A DNA stretch of 6,498 bases from JASUTC01 sp964604305 (lineage in GTDB: Bacteria; Thermotogota; Thermotogae; MWEM01), in NCBI GenBank assembly GCA_964604305.1, contig CAZRYM010000121.1, positions 1 through 6,498 on the forward strand. Direction: 5' to 3'. Shown one piece after another: positions 1 through 6,408 of the stretch; positions within the stretch are counted from its first letter, which is position 1; every line of letters starts with the position of its first letter. The translations under genes were made by a program, and so were the position numbers. The notes beneath the pieces are model-generated. The model had not been told where the DNA came from. It did not search any database and worked only from the letters and a program-made list of their open reading frames with translations.

Positions 1-8
1 GTATCCTG

Positions 9-788
9 TTGCTTAAATTTAAGGATATAGATATGAACTATGTTGCCTTTGGTAACGGGAAAGAAAATCTGATAATTGTCCCTGGGTTAAGCGACAGCTT
101 AACACCTATTAGCCAAATGGGTATGACGCTTTACAAACAACTGAAGGAATTTACATCTACTTTCAGGATTTATGTTTTTGCAAGACGGAAAAATCTGCCT
201 CCTGATTTTACAACAAGGAACATGGCTGATGATTTATACCCAGTGTTGGAGTCTTTGAGTTTGGATAAATATAGTATGCTCGGCCTTTCACAAGGAGGGA
301 TGATAGCCCAGTGTTTTGCCATTAATGATCCCCATTCCTTGAAAAAATTGATTATTGCGGTATCCCTTTCCAAGCCTAATAACACATCCAAACAAGTGTT
401 TGAGCGATGGCATACACTATCTGTACAAGGTGCGTATAAAAAACTCATCGTAGATACGGTTAAGAAGACCTGTCCTTCCGGAAGTTGTAAATATTTCAAG
501 TATTTAGTCGCTTTTTTAAAGACGCTCGGGAAATCAAAATCATTAAAAGGTTTTATCATTCAAACTGAGGCTTGTATGAATCACAATTCCCATGAAGAAC
601 TTCACCGGATTAAAACGCCAACGATGATAATCGGGGGGATGAAAGACGTGATCGTCGGTCCTAGGGCCGCTGCTGAAATAGCTGCAAATATCCCAAATTC
701 CATTCTTAAAGAATATGAAAATTTAGGTCATGATCCCTTAAATCATAATGATGTGATAAAAGACATCTATCATTTTCTCATTTCATAA
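9..788 (+). CDS. Alpha/beta hydrolase fold protein (start uncertain)
   Basis: Predicted cytosolic serine hydrolase of the alpha/beta hydrolase superfamily; the substrate cannot be told from the sequence. Counting from the TTG at 9, an early strand and turn ends in LIIVPGLSDS (about 21-30), where the oxyanion-hole loop is expected. The nucleophile elbow is GLSQGG with Ser94, the probable acid is Asp213 in GGMKDVIVG, and the catalytic His is His241 in ENLGHDP, so the triad is complete and in canonical order. At about 259 residues it has the normal length for a single-domain member. There is no signal peptide or membrane segment. The start is unsettled: the frame is open to base 1, TTG at 9 keeps the first beta strand (KFKDIDMNYV), and ATG at 33 has AAGGA at 21-25 with a 7-nt spacer but would cut into that strand. 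The gene converges on the kinase, with 28 bp between the stops. Fold assignment is firm; activity is unknown. Confidence 0.88.
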   Translation: MLKFKDIDMNYVAFGNGKENLIIVPGLSDSLTPISQMGMTLYKQLKEFTSTFRIYVFARRKNLPPDFTTRNMADDLYPVLESLSLDKYSMLGLSQGGMIAQCFAINDPHSLKKLIIAVSLSKPNNTSKQVFERWHTLSVQGAYKKLIVDTVKKTCPSGSCKYFKYLVAFLKTLGKSKSLKGFIIQTEACMNHNSHEELHRIKTPTMIIGGMKDVIVGPRAAAEIAANIPNSILKEYENLGHDPLNHNDVIKDIYHFLIS

Positions 789-816
789 GCGACGGTACAA
801 ATAGGATTAACTGACG

Positions 817-3525
817 TTAAATTTGCTCCATGAGCGTTTCGTAAAGTGTTTTCATTTTTTCAAATAGGTCTTTGATTTTGCTTTTTTCTCCCTTTTTGGC
901 AGCATGGTTAATCTCTGTCAGAACTTGGGCTATTTTAAGGTTTCCAATGTTTGCGGAGGTTCCCTTTAATGCATGAGAAAACCACTCGATCTCACCCATT
1001 TCTTCATTATTCACCGCTTCTTCAAGTAGGGGCATCTGCTCTGCAAAATTCTTTTCATATTCAACAAGGATCTGCCTGATTTCTTTATCCGTCAATGACA
1101 TTGACCGAAGAAAGGCTATGATATCATCCTTTTGGCTGGATTTCGGATTTCTCTCACTAAAAGCTTTATTTTCCATTGATTTTGCAAATTGAAAATAGTT
1201 TTTTATGGTTCGACTTAAATCTGCAAGCCTCAAGGGTTTTGTCAGATATTCGGTCATTCCGGCATTTAAAATATTCGTTTCTTCTCCCTTTACAGCCTTT
1301 GCCGTCAAAGCGATAATGGGGACTTGTTTTCCTTCATTCTCTATCCTTCTGATTTCCTGGGAAGCCCTGTATCCATCCATTTCCGGCATTTGAATATCCA
1401 TGAAGATCAAATCAATGCAGCTCTTTTTCCTGGCAAATATCTCAACGGCTTCTCTACCCGTTTTTGCTTCATAGACTTTGAAAGAGCCTGACTGGGATAA
1501 ATATCTGATTAACAACTCTCTGTTTAGCTTGTTATCTTCAGCGATTAATACGGTGATCACCCTGTCAGAAATCTTTGATTTGGTGCGAGCTGTTTTTTTG
1601 TCAGTTTCTATGCTTTTTTTGGCTTCTTGTATTTCATCCGTTATTTGTTCACTATAGTTAAAAGAAACCTTGAAGGCAAATTCCGAACCTTTACCCTTTA
1701 CACTATCTATGATGAGCTCACTGTCCATCTTTTCTATCAACCGTTTGGAAATTGCCAACCCCAATCCCGTTCCACCAAACTTTCTTGTGGTTGATGAATC
1801 TTCTTGGCTGAATTCCTCAACAATGCTGGAAATCTTTGCCTTTTCAATACCTATTCCGGTATCTCGAACGGAAAAAAGAATCTCTGCTTTTCGGGTTTCA
1901 GGGTCCTTTTCTAAAAGTATCACCTTTAATTCTATATGCCCTTTTTCCGTAAATTTAATTGCATTACTGAGAAAGTTCAACAATATTTGTCTTAATCTGA
2001 CAGCATCTCCATGGATTTCAGCCGGTACATCCGGTGAAAAATTCCTTTTCAACACCAATCCTTTATTCTGTGTCTTGAGTCTGACTATATCAACTGTCTT
2101 CTCAAGCAAGTCTTTCAGATCAAACCGTTCATTTTCCAATTCAAGCTTCCCGGCTTCAATCTTTGAAAAATCAAGAATATCGTTGATGAGATCCATCAAC
2201 ACAATTGAGGAATTTTGTATGTTTTTCACATATTGACGTTGATTGTCATCAAGCTGTGTAGTCATCAGTAGATCTGTAAAACCCAAAACACCGTTTAACG
2301 GGGTCCTGATTTCATGACTCATATTTGCCAAAAATTCTGATTTCGCTTTATTCGCCTCTTTTTCTCTCTTTTCACTGAACTTCAGGGCCTGTACTGCTTT
2401 CACCCGTTCGGTCACATCAATAAACGACCCGATCACTTTAGTCACATTTCCGTTTTCATCCCTCTCAAAGGGCTTGTCATGTGTTAACAGCCATATCCAT
2501 TCACCGTCTTTTCTCTTAAACCGATATTCATGAGATTTGACGGTGTCTATTTTACTTTCGCCCACTTCTTTTATATGCTTGAGAAGTGAGGGTAAATCAT
2601 CGGGATGAAAGTAGTCCAGATATTTTTGCCCCATGGCATTGATTTCTTCTTTGGTCCAGCCGGTGATGTCCGTGTAGGGTTTGTTCACATAGATATTTCT
2701 CTCTTCTTTCAAATCATAAATATTCAGCGCACTGACTATGGAATCAAGGATCAGTCTCTTTTCCATTTCATTCTTGAACAGATTCTCTTCAGCCTTTTTT
2801 CTATCCGTTATGTCATACCAATATGAAAGATAATATTTAATCTCTCCATTGTAAGTAACCCTTGTGTTCTTTATCTGGGCCCAGAATTCTTCACCTGCTT
2901 TATTGATAAGCTTCATCTCATTTTCAACATCATCTTCAGCAAGGGCTCTCATATAACTCTGAACCATATCTTCCTTTTTGTCTTCCGGCCACCAGGGAAA
3001 AGGTGCTCTCATGCCTTTACACTCTTCCTTTGAATAGCCGGTAATTTTCTCAAAGGCAGGATTGACATAGATAATTCTCCCATCGATATTAATAATTTCT
3101 TTGGGAAAGGGCGATTTTTCGATGATTTCCTCTGATGTAAAGAGGTTCATTTCTGTATTTTTCACAGTTTTTACTTGATTTTGAAGATCAGAGTAAATGT
3201 AAAGGATGTTTCCATCCGGAAGCTTGCTTAGTTCTATCTCCCGCCAAAATGAATTGTTACCGTGACTGTAAAAAGAAAGCGGTTTATGTATCCTTTTACC
3301 TGTTTTGTATACCTCATGAAGAAGTTCCACAAATCCAAGTTCTCTTGCAACGGGAAATACCTCTGTTAACTCCCTTCCCAAAACTTCCTCTCTTGTTTTA
3401 CCATCTATTGCTTCAGCTGCACGATTGTACTCGATAAATTCAAAGTTTTCTCCATCATTGAAAACTTTAAAAACCGCCAGCCCTTTATTCATATATTCAA
3501 ATATCTCTTGGTAAATATTCTTCAT
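817..3525 (-). CDS. Soluble hybrid sensor histidine kinase: PAS-PAS-PAS-HisKA-HATPase-REC-HPt
   Basis: A 902-residue sensor that carries a nearly complete phosphorelay in one chain. Domains in order: PAS 1 (about 8-115), PAS 2 with PAC (about 130-245, ending YDITDRKKAEE), PAS 3 with PAC (about 256-380, ending DVTERVKA), HisKA with acceptor His404 in NMSHEIRTPLNG, HATPase with N-box Asn517/Asn521, G1 box DTGIGI (555-560) and G2 box GGTGLGL (584-590). A receiver follows (about 657-775) with acidic pocket Glu663/Asp664, phospho-acceptor Asp710 in FMDIQMPEMDG, Thr741 and Lys763. The C-terminal HPt (about 800-897) has His851 in FSHALKGTSANIGN. All key residues are present, so it should be active. 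No transmembrane segment or signal peptide is visible, so the PAS domains probably sense a cytosolic cue (redox, ligand or energy state; inferred). The order resembles ArcB/BarA-type kinases. No output regulator is adjacent. The ATG is supported by AGGA at 3535-3538 with a 9-nt spacer. Confidence 0.96.
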   Translation of the reverse strand: MKNIYQEIFEYMNKGLAVFKVFNDGENFEFIEYNRAAEAIDGKTREEVLGRELTEVFPVARELGFVELLHEVYKTGKRIHKPLSFYSHGNNSFWREIELSKLPDGNILYIYSDLQNQVKTVKNTEMNLFTSEEIIEKSPFPKEIINIDGRIIYVNPAFEKITGYSKEECKGMRAPFPWWPEDKKEDMVQSYMRALAEDDVENEMKLINKAGEEFWAQIKNTRVTYNGEIKYYLSYWYDITDRKKAEENLFKNEMEKRLILDSIVSALNIYDLKEERNIYVNKPYTDITGWTKEEINAMGQKYLDYFHPDDLPSLLKHIKEVGESKIDTVKSHEYRFKRKDGEWIWLLTHDKPFERDENGNVTKVIGSFIDVTERVKAVQALKFSEKREKEANKAKSEFLANMSHEIRTPLNGVLGFTDLLMTTQLDDNQRQYVKNIQNSSIVLMDLINDILDFSKIEAGKLELENERFDLKDLLEKTVDIVRLKTQNKGLVLKRNFSPDVPAEIHGDAVRLRQILLNFLSNAIKFTEKGHIELKVILLEKDPETRKAEILFSVRDTGIGIEKAKISSIVEEFSQEDSSTTRKFGGTGLGLAISKRLIEKMDSELIIDSVKGKGSEFAFKVSFNYSEQITDEIQEAKKSIETDKKTARTKSKISDRVITVLIAEDNKLNRELLIRYLSQSGSFKVYEAKTGREAVEIFARKKSCIDLIFMDIQMPEMDGYRASQEIRRIENEGKQVPIIALTAKAVKGEETNILNAGMTEYLTKPLRLADLSRTIKNYFQFAKSMENKAFSERNPKSSQKDDIIAFLRSMSLTDKEIRQILVEYEKNFAEQMPLLEEAVNNEEMGEIEWFSHALKGTSANIGNLKIAQVLTEINHAAKKGEKSKIKDLFEKMKTLYETLMEQI

Positions 3526-3534
3526 ATTTACACA

Positions 3535-3538
3535 TCCT
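3535..3538 (-). promoter_or_regulatory. Ribosome binding site of the hybrid kinase
   Basis: Read on the - strand this is AGGA, 9 nt before the ATG at 3525-3523. It supports that start over any internal one. Confidence 0.65.
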
Positions 3539-3578
3539 GATCTGAGTCTTTAAATTCGGGTTTTGAAAATTTCAGATA

Positions 3579-3607
3579 ATTATAGCATATGGTTCTTTTG
3601 GAGTTCA
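3579..3607 (-). promoter_or_regulatory. Probable promoter of the hybrid kinase (extended -10)
   Basis: On the - strand the -10 is a perfect TATAAT (3584 down to 3579), preceded by TGC, which makes an extended -10 (TGnTATAAT). The -35 is weak: TGAACT at 3607-3602 with a 17-nt spacer, 3 of 6 matches to consensus. The extended -10 can compensate for that. The predicted start gives a leader of about 45 nt before the ATG. Sigma-A type is inferred from the consensus. Confidence 0.6.
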
Positions 3608-3634
3608 GTATCACAAGCGAATACTGATAGTATT
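3606..3634. promoter_or_regulatory. Overlapping dyads, possible operator between kinase and MATE genes
   Basis: Two inverted repeats share bases. CAGTAT (3606-3611) is repeated inverted as ATACTG (3621-3626), and AATACT (3620-3625) is repeated inverted as AGTATT (3629-3634) across a 3-bp centre, making a perfect 15-bp palindrome. The block touches the -35 of the kinase promoter and lies about 60 bp upstream of the MATE promoter. A dimeric repressor or activator could use it. No regulator gene is adjacent, and AT-rich DNA produces such dyads by chance. Confidence 0.3.
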
Positions 3635-3692
3635 TTCCGTAATGTTCGGTCTCCTTACAAATAATAGTAACCCAATTAACTTTTTTCGTTTA

Positions 3693-3721
3693 TTGTTATT
3701 TTGTGTCCAAGGCTGTAAAAT
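3693..3721 (+). promoter_or_regulatory. Probable promoter of the MATE gene
   Basis: TTGTTA (3693-3698, 4 of 6 to the -35 consensus) is followed after exactly 17 nt by TAAAAT (3716-3721, 5 of 6 to the -10 consensus). The transcript would start around 3727-3729, on or beside the A of the ATG at 3728. No Shine-Dalgarno lies at a normal distance before that ATG, which agrees with a leaderless message. Confidence 0.45.
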
Positions 3722-3727
3722 ATTGGC

Positions 3728-5212
3728 ATGAAATTAAAATACTCATTATTCAAAAACTATTTAACAGGTGATAAAAAGAAAGAGATAAGAAAAGAAGTGT
3801 TCTCCCTTGCCCTACCGGCAATGGGGGAGAATGTATTGCAGATGATTTTGGGAATCGTAGACACGGCATTTCTCGGACATTTGCATTGGACCGCTATGAC
3901 TGCTGCCGGTATGGCGAATCAGGTTTTGTTCATCTTTCAAGCAGCTTTCATGGCTATTGCCATTGGGGCAACGGTGCTTATCTCAAACGCCTTTGGGTCA
4001 GGGGATAAAAAATCAATCCGAATCACTTCCTGGAATGCCATGTACATGGCTTTGATCCTTGGTGGAATCGTTACTATTACAGCTCTTTTTTCAGGCTCGA
4101 TGCTGGGTTTGTTTCCCGGGGTCAGTGAAGATATCAAAAAAATAACAGATTCCTATCTGAAAATCATTTTGTTTGGCGGAGTCGGTATTTCTTCCATGTT
4201 TATTTTATCAGCGATTTTAAGGGGGAGCGGAAACACCAAAACGCCAATGATTGCCGTTGGGATCGCCAATACTATTAACGTATTTCTGGATTATGCCATG
4301 ATTTTTGGGCATTTTGGATTTCCGGAGCTGGGTGCAGAAGGGGCAGCTATTGCTACAGTTATTTCAAGATTTGTAGGCTCTTTGATTCTTTTAGCTGCTT
4401 GTTTAAAGTCCGAAAAGTTATCGATGCTGGGTTATGGAAAGATAACACTCAGTTTCTTGAGAATAAAAAAGATACTTAAAATAGGGATTCCAACTGCCTT
4501 GGAAAATTTAATCTTCAGTGTTGGCTCTCTAGTGTTTGCCAATATCTTGCTGCTGGCAGGGGAACAGGCTTATGCCGCACACCGAATTGGCATCAACATT
4601 GAATCCATTTCCTTTATGCCGGGATTTGGTGTTTCGGTGGCCATCACAACATTGGTTGGGATGTACAACGGAAGAAACCAAAAAAACACCATGCTGGGTG
4701 TGGTCAGACAAGGGTGGATCATCGGCAGTGTCTTTATGGTCTCAATAGGCGGATTGATCATCTTATATCCGGAATTGTTGATCAAGCTATTTACTTCTGA
4801 TCAGGTGATTATGGCTGAAGCTGTACTCCCCGTCAGGCTTTTGGGATTTTTTCAATTCTTTCTGGCAACGGATTTCGTTATGACTGGCGCTTTCAGAGGC
4901 GTTGGCGATACCAGAACGCCTATGTTTATCACAACGATTGCCATATGGGGGATGAGAATTCCGGTAGGATTTGTTTTAGTACATTATTTCGATTTGGGTT
5001 TACTGGGTGCCTGGACAGGGATGATGTGTGACATGGTCTTCAGAGGGCTCATCAAAACCTATTTGTATTCCAAAGGAACATGGGAGAAACACGCTGAGAA
5101 AACAAGACTTGCCGCTCATGAAGAGATGGCTGAACAACCAGCCGGTATCGTAGTGGAGATCTTGGCGGATAAAGCGGATAATAAAGCGATGACCCAGCAG
5201 GATTCAGTGTAG
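3728..5212 (+). CDS. MATE family multidrug efflux transporter
   Basis: Inner-membrane antiporter of the multidrug and toxic compound extrusion family, expected to export cationic drugs or metabolites using a Na+ or H+ gradient; the substrate is unknown. The protein is 494 residues and almost wholly hydrophobic in blocks from about 24 to 450, consistent with 12 helices in two homologous halves. The internal repeat is visible: LRGSGNTKTPM (164-174) in the N half matches FRGVGDTRTPM (379-389) in the C half, and LALPAMGENVL (27-37) matches IGIPTALENLI (252-262). Candidate cation-binding acids include Glu35, Asp45 and Glu259. The last 45 residues form a hydrophilic charged tail longer than usual. 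The start is ATG 3728, with no usable ribosome binding site; GTG at 3797 is the next option but would remove the residues before helix 1. It overlaps the convergent AhpD-like gene by 9 bp and no terminator separates them. Confidence 0.95.
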   Translation: MKLKYSLFKNYLTGDKKKEIRKEVFSLALPAMGENVLQMILGIVDTAFLGHLHWTAMTAAGMANQVLFIFQAAFMAIAIGATVLISNAFGSGDKKSIRITSWNAMYMALILGGIVTITALFSGSMLGLFPGVSEDIKKITDSYLKIILFGGVGISSMFILSAILRGSGNTKTPMIAVGIANTINVFLDYAMIFGHFGFPELGAEGAAIATVISRFVGSLILLAACLKSEKLSMLGYGKITLSFLRIKKILKIGIPTALENLIFSVGSLVFANILLLAGEQAYAAHRIGINIESISFMPGFGVSVAITTLVGMYNGRNQKNTMLGVVRQGWIIGSVFMVSIGGLIILYPELLIKLFTSDQVIMAEAVLPVRLLGFFQFFLATDFVMTGAFRGVGDTRTPMFITTIAIWGMRIPVGFVLVHYFDLGLLGAWTGMMCDMVFRGLIKTYLYSKGTWEKHAEKTRLAAHEEMAEQPAGIVVEILADKADNKAMTQQDSV

Positions 5213-5773
5213 TAATTTTCTAAAGAGTAACTTTAACCCAATAACCCCCATAAACGGAACGCATGCGAGCATAATCAATAATTCGTTTCCCAACAAACTG
5301 CCTTTAACCGGTTGGAATTTTAATCGGCTCCAAAAATTCCCCGCTGCGATTCCCAGTGCGTTTCCCATCATAATCATTCGGGTTACACCCAGTACACCAA
5401 GTGCTTTCTTTTCACCATAGTACTTCACTAAATGCTCCCAGTTTTCATCTGTATATGTCCCGTCATTTTCAGCATATCGTCTCGCAAACATCATCGCTTC
5501 TGTAGCATCATCCAGATTGATTACGATTCCCGAGCTTATCTGATTGACATCATCTTCTTCCAACCCTATTTTCTTAGCATGTTGAGTATGATAAACCCGG
5601 CACATTTCACATCCGTTGACCTCGGTAACAGCAAGCATGATCTTTGTTTGAAGGACATCATCCATCATGCCGTTATGTCGGGCGTATTTAAAGTCGGGCA
5701 TGGATTCAAAGGCTTTGTCCATTATTTTGTAGAACTGTATGACGTTAAATCCCGTTCCGGATAATTTTTTCAT
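5204..5773 (-). CDS. Carboxymuconolactone decarboxylase / AhpD-like protein with C-terminal membrane helix
   Basis: A 189-residue member of the CMD/AhpD superfamily of all-helical alkylhydroperoxidases. The motif EVNGCEMCRVYHTQHA (51-66) gives Glu51, the redox pair Cys55-x-x-Cys58, and His62 three residues after the second Cys, as in the AhpD proton relay. This points to thiol peroxidase or disulfide-reductase activity rather than ring decarboxylation, which does not need the CxxC. Helical segments continue to about 150. Unusually, residues about 160-182 (LLGNELLIMLACVPFMGVIG and onward) are hydrophobic with a basic end (KLLFRKLLH), which looks like a single C-terminal membrane anchor; soluble AhpD lacks this. 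The start ATG has AAGGAG at 5785-5780 with a 6-nt spacer, which is very good. It is transcribed alone, toward the MATE gene, with overlapping 3' ends. Family call firm; physiological substrate unknown. Confidence 0.9.
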   Translation of the reverse strand: MKKLSGTGFNVIQFYKIMDKAFESMPDFKYARHNGMMDDVLQTKIMLAVTEVNGCEMCRVYHTQHAKKIGLEEDDVNQISSGIVINLDDATEAMMFARRYAENDGTYTDENWEHLVKYYGEKKALGVLGVTRMIMMGNALGIAAGNFWSRLKFQPVKGSLLGNELLIMLACVPFMGVIGLKLLFRKLLH

Positions 5774-5779
5774 AGTGTT

Positions 5780-5785
5780 CTCCTT
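5780..5785 (-). promoter_or_regulatory. Ribosome binding site of the AhpD-like gene
   Basis: Read on the - strand this is AAGGAG, 6 nt before the ATG at 5773-5771, close to ideal for a Bacillota gene. It fixes the start. Confidence 0.8.
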
Positions 5786-5812
5786 TTGAGACTTTCTTCT
5801 TCTATCATACCA

Positions 5813-5841
5813 TTTATAAGTTCATCATTATTCTACTCCAA
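5813..5841 (-). promoter_or_regulatory. Possible promoter of the AhpD-like gene
   Basis: On the - strand TTGGAG (5841-5836) precedes TATAAA (5818-5813) by 17 nt, giving 3 of 6 and 5 of 6 matches to the -35 and -10 consensus. A second -10-like hexamer, TATGAT (5809-5804), lies nearer the gene but has no matching -35. The -35 abuts the left end of the 183-bp palindrome, so that element could influence this promoter. Confidence 0.4.
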
Positions 5842-5844
5842 TAA

Positions 5845-6027
5845 GGTAAAGTGGAAAAACCGAATGATCTGCAGGGAATTTAGAAAACAACTGTGAGCGA
5901 TTAGTAAAAGGCGTTAAGAAAACTGCATGTCTGAGCAAAGCGAGTTTGCAGTTTTTAGCCTTTTGCGTATGAGTGAATCAGATTGTTTTCAAATTTCCGA
6001 AGCCCATGGAGGTTTTTCTACTTTACC
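5845..6027. repeat. 183-bp interrupted palindrome (MITE-like element or structured RNA)
   Basis: The outer arms are 5845-5861 and 6011-6027 (17 bp, one non-Watson-Crick pair). After an internal loop, 5874-5890 pairs with 5983-5998 (16 bp around a bulged A at 5882). CTG 5891-5893 pairs with CAG 5979-5981. After a second loop, AAAAGGC 5906-5912 pairs with GCCTTTT 5958-5964, and AAAACTGCA 5919-5927 pairs with TGCAGTTTT 5947-5955. The apex is 5928-5946. No ORF of note lies inside. Both imperfect pairs in the two long arms (5853/6019 and 5876/5996) are G opposite T on the + strand, so they would remain G-U pairs in a + strand RNA. No U-tract follows, so it is not a simple terminator. It could be a miniature transposable element or a structured RNA; no target-site duplication is clear. 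The palindrome is certain; its nature is not. Confidence 0.75.
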
Positions 6028-6042
6028 GGGACCTTACATTAT

Positions 6043-6070
6043 TTGCAAATTCCAATAAATATGATATAAT
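6043..6070 (+). promoter_or_regulatory. Strong promoter of the 24-codon ORF unit
   Basis: TTGCAA (6043-6048, 4 of 6) is followed after 16 nt by a perfect TATAAT (6065-6070). TGA directly before it makes an extended -10 (TGnTATAAT). Transcription should start near 6077, giving a short leader before the Shine-Dalgarno. This is the best promoter-like sequence in the window. Confidence 0.7.
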
Positions 6071-6086
6071 CAACCGAAATTTTTTC

Positions 6087-6094
6087 AAAGGAGG
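6087..6094 (+). promoter_or_regulatory. Perfect Shine-Dalgarno of the 24-codon ORF
   Basis: AAAGGAGG with an 8-nt spacer to ATG 6103. The complementarity to the 16S 3' end is full-length, so the tiny ORF is probably translated efficiently. Confidence 0.75.
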
Positions 6095-6102
6095 CGGTAC
6101 AT

Positions 6103-6177
6103 ATGAGGGAAAATCTTAAAATGAACTTTTCAGAACAAGTGAATAATGCGCATTTTTGTATCGCCGGTGTTCAGTAA
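6103..6177 (+). CDS. 24-residue ORF, possible leader peptide
   Basis: A short ORF starting MRENLKMNFS and ending HFCIAGVQ, followed by TAA. I do not recognise it. It is polar in its first half, has one Cys, and has no signal peptide, membrane helix or run of one amino acid, so it does not look like a type I toxin, a secreted pheromone or a classical amino-acid-biosynthesis leader. Support for translation comes from context: an extended -10 promoter about 33 bp upstream of the ATG, a perfect Shine-Dalgarno, and an intrinsic terminator 68 bp after the stop. The next ORF begins 124 bp past the terminator without a clear promoter. That makes a regulatory leader peptide (stalling or attenuation, as known for erm, ABC-F and bmrCD genes) the leading guess. 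The alternatives are an independent small protein, or the 5' remnant of a degraded gene. Protein-coding status is likely; function is unknown. Confidence 0.5.
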   Translation: MRENLKMNFSEQVNNAHFCIAGVQ

Positions 6178-6245
6178 TCGTTTAAAATGAGTCAGGATTA
6201 ACAAAAAATAACTTAACGAACTATTATACAATAAACTCTCCAACT

Positions 6246-6284
6246 GGGCTGTGGTGATATCATCACAGCCCTTTTTCTTTTTTT
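6246..6284 (+). terminator. Strong intrinsic terminator after the 24-codon ORF
   Basis: An 11-bp stem pairs 6246-6256 with 6261-6271 around an ATAT loop. The base is GGGCTGTG against CACAGCCC and one pair is G-U (6254/6263). The T-tract 6272-6284 is five T, a C, then seven T. There is no A-tract on the other side, so it works on the + strand only. It would end the short unit at about 210 nt, or act as the terminator of an attenuator for the ORF starting at 6409. Confidence 0.88.
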
Positions 6285-6393
6285 ACCGGTATTCAAAATT
6301 GCCCAAACAACCCCAAAAAATTTATTTATCAACTCAATACTAACAAACAGAAAGTTTAATCGGAATGTTTGCCTTTCAAAAAAAATTATACCA

Positions 6394-6399
6394 AAGGAG
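6394..6399 (+). promoter_or_regulatory. Ribosome binding site of the edge ORF
   Basis: AAGGAG lies 9 nt before ATG 6409, within a longer AAAGGAGTGAT match to the anti-Shine-Dalgarno. It supports ATG 6409 as a real start. I see no convincing promoter in the 124 bp between the terminator and this ATG, a stretch rich in A and C on the + strand. Confidence 0.65.
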
Positions 6400-6408
6400 T
6401 GATGTCGT

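Noticed and set aside
21..35. ATG at 33 with AAGGA at 21-25 as the hydrolase start
   Set aside because: Spacing is good, but the start would remove most of the first beta strand, and the AAGGAT letters are explained by Lys-Asp codons. It is kept as an alternative, not the main call.
170..559. 129-codon open frame on the - strand inside the hydrolase
   Set aside because: It is antisense to the nucleophile-elbow region of a clear alpha/beta hydrolase and has no recognisable motif.
807..820. Stem TTAAC/GTTAA between the hydrolase and kinase stops, as a bidirectional terminator
   Set aside because: Only five base pairs, mostly A-T, with no T-tract; too weak to call.
1670..2236. 188-codon open frame on the + strand inside the kinase
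   Set aside because: It is the reverse complement of conserved HATPase and HisKA coding sequence, with Ser/Phe/Ile-rich content typical of an antisense shadow and no domain of its own.
5432..5764. 110-codon open frame on the + strand
   Set aside because: It is antisense to the CxxC core of the AhpD-like gene, which has the better ribosome binding site and a clear family motif.
5845..6027. Palindrome as a terminator for neighbouring genes
   Set aside because: Neither end has a T-tract, and on both sides it lies upstream of genes rather than after them.
6103..6177. 24-codon ORF as a type I toxin or secreted signalling peptide
   Set aside because: It has no hydrophobic membrane segment, no signal peptide and no visible antisense RNA promoter opposite it.
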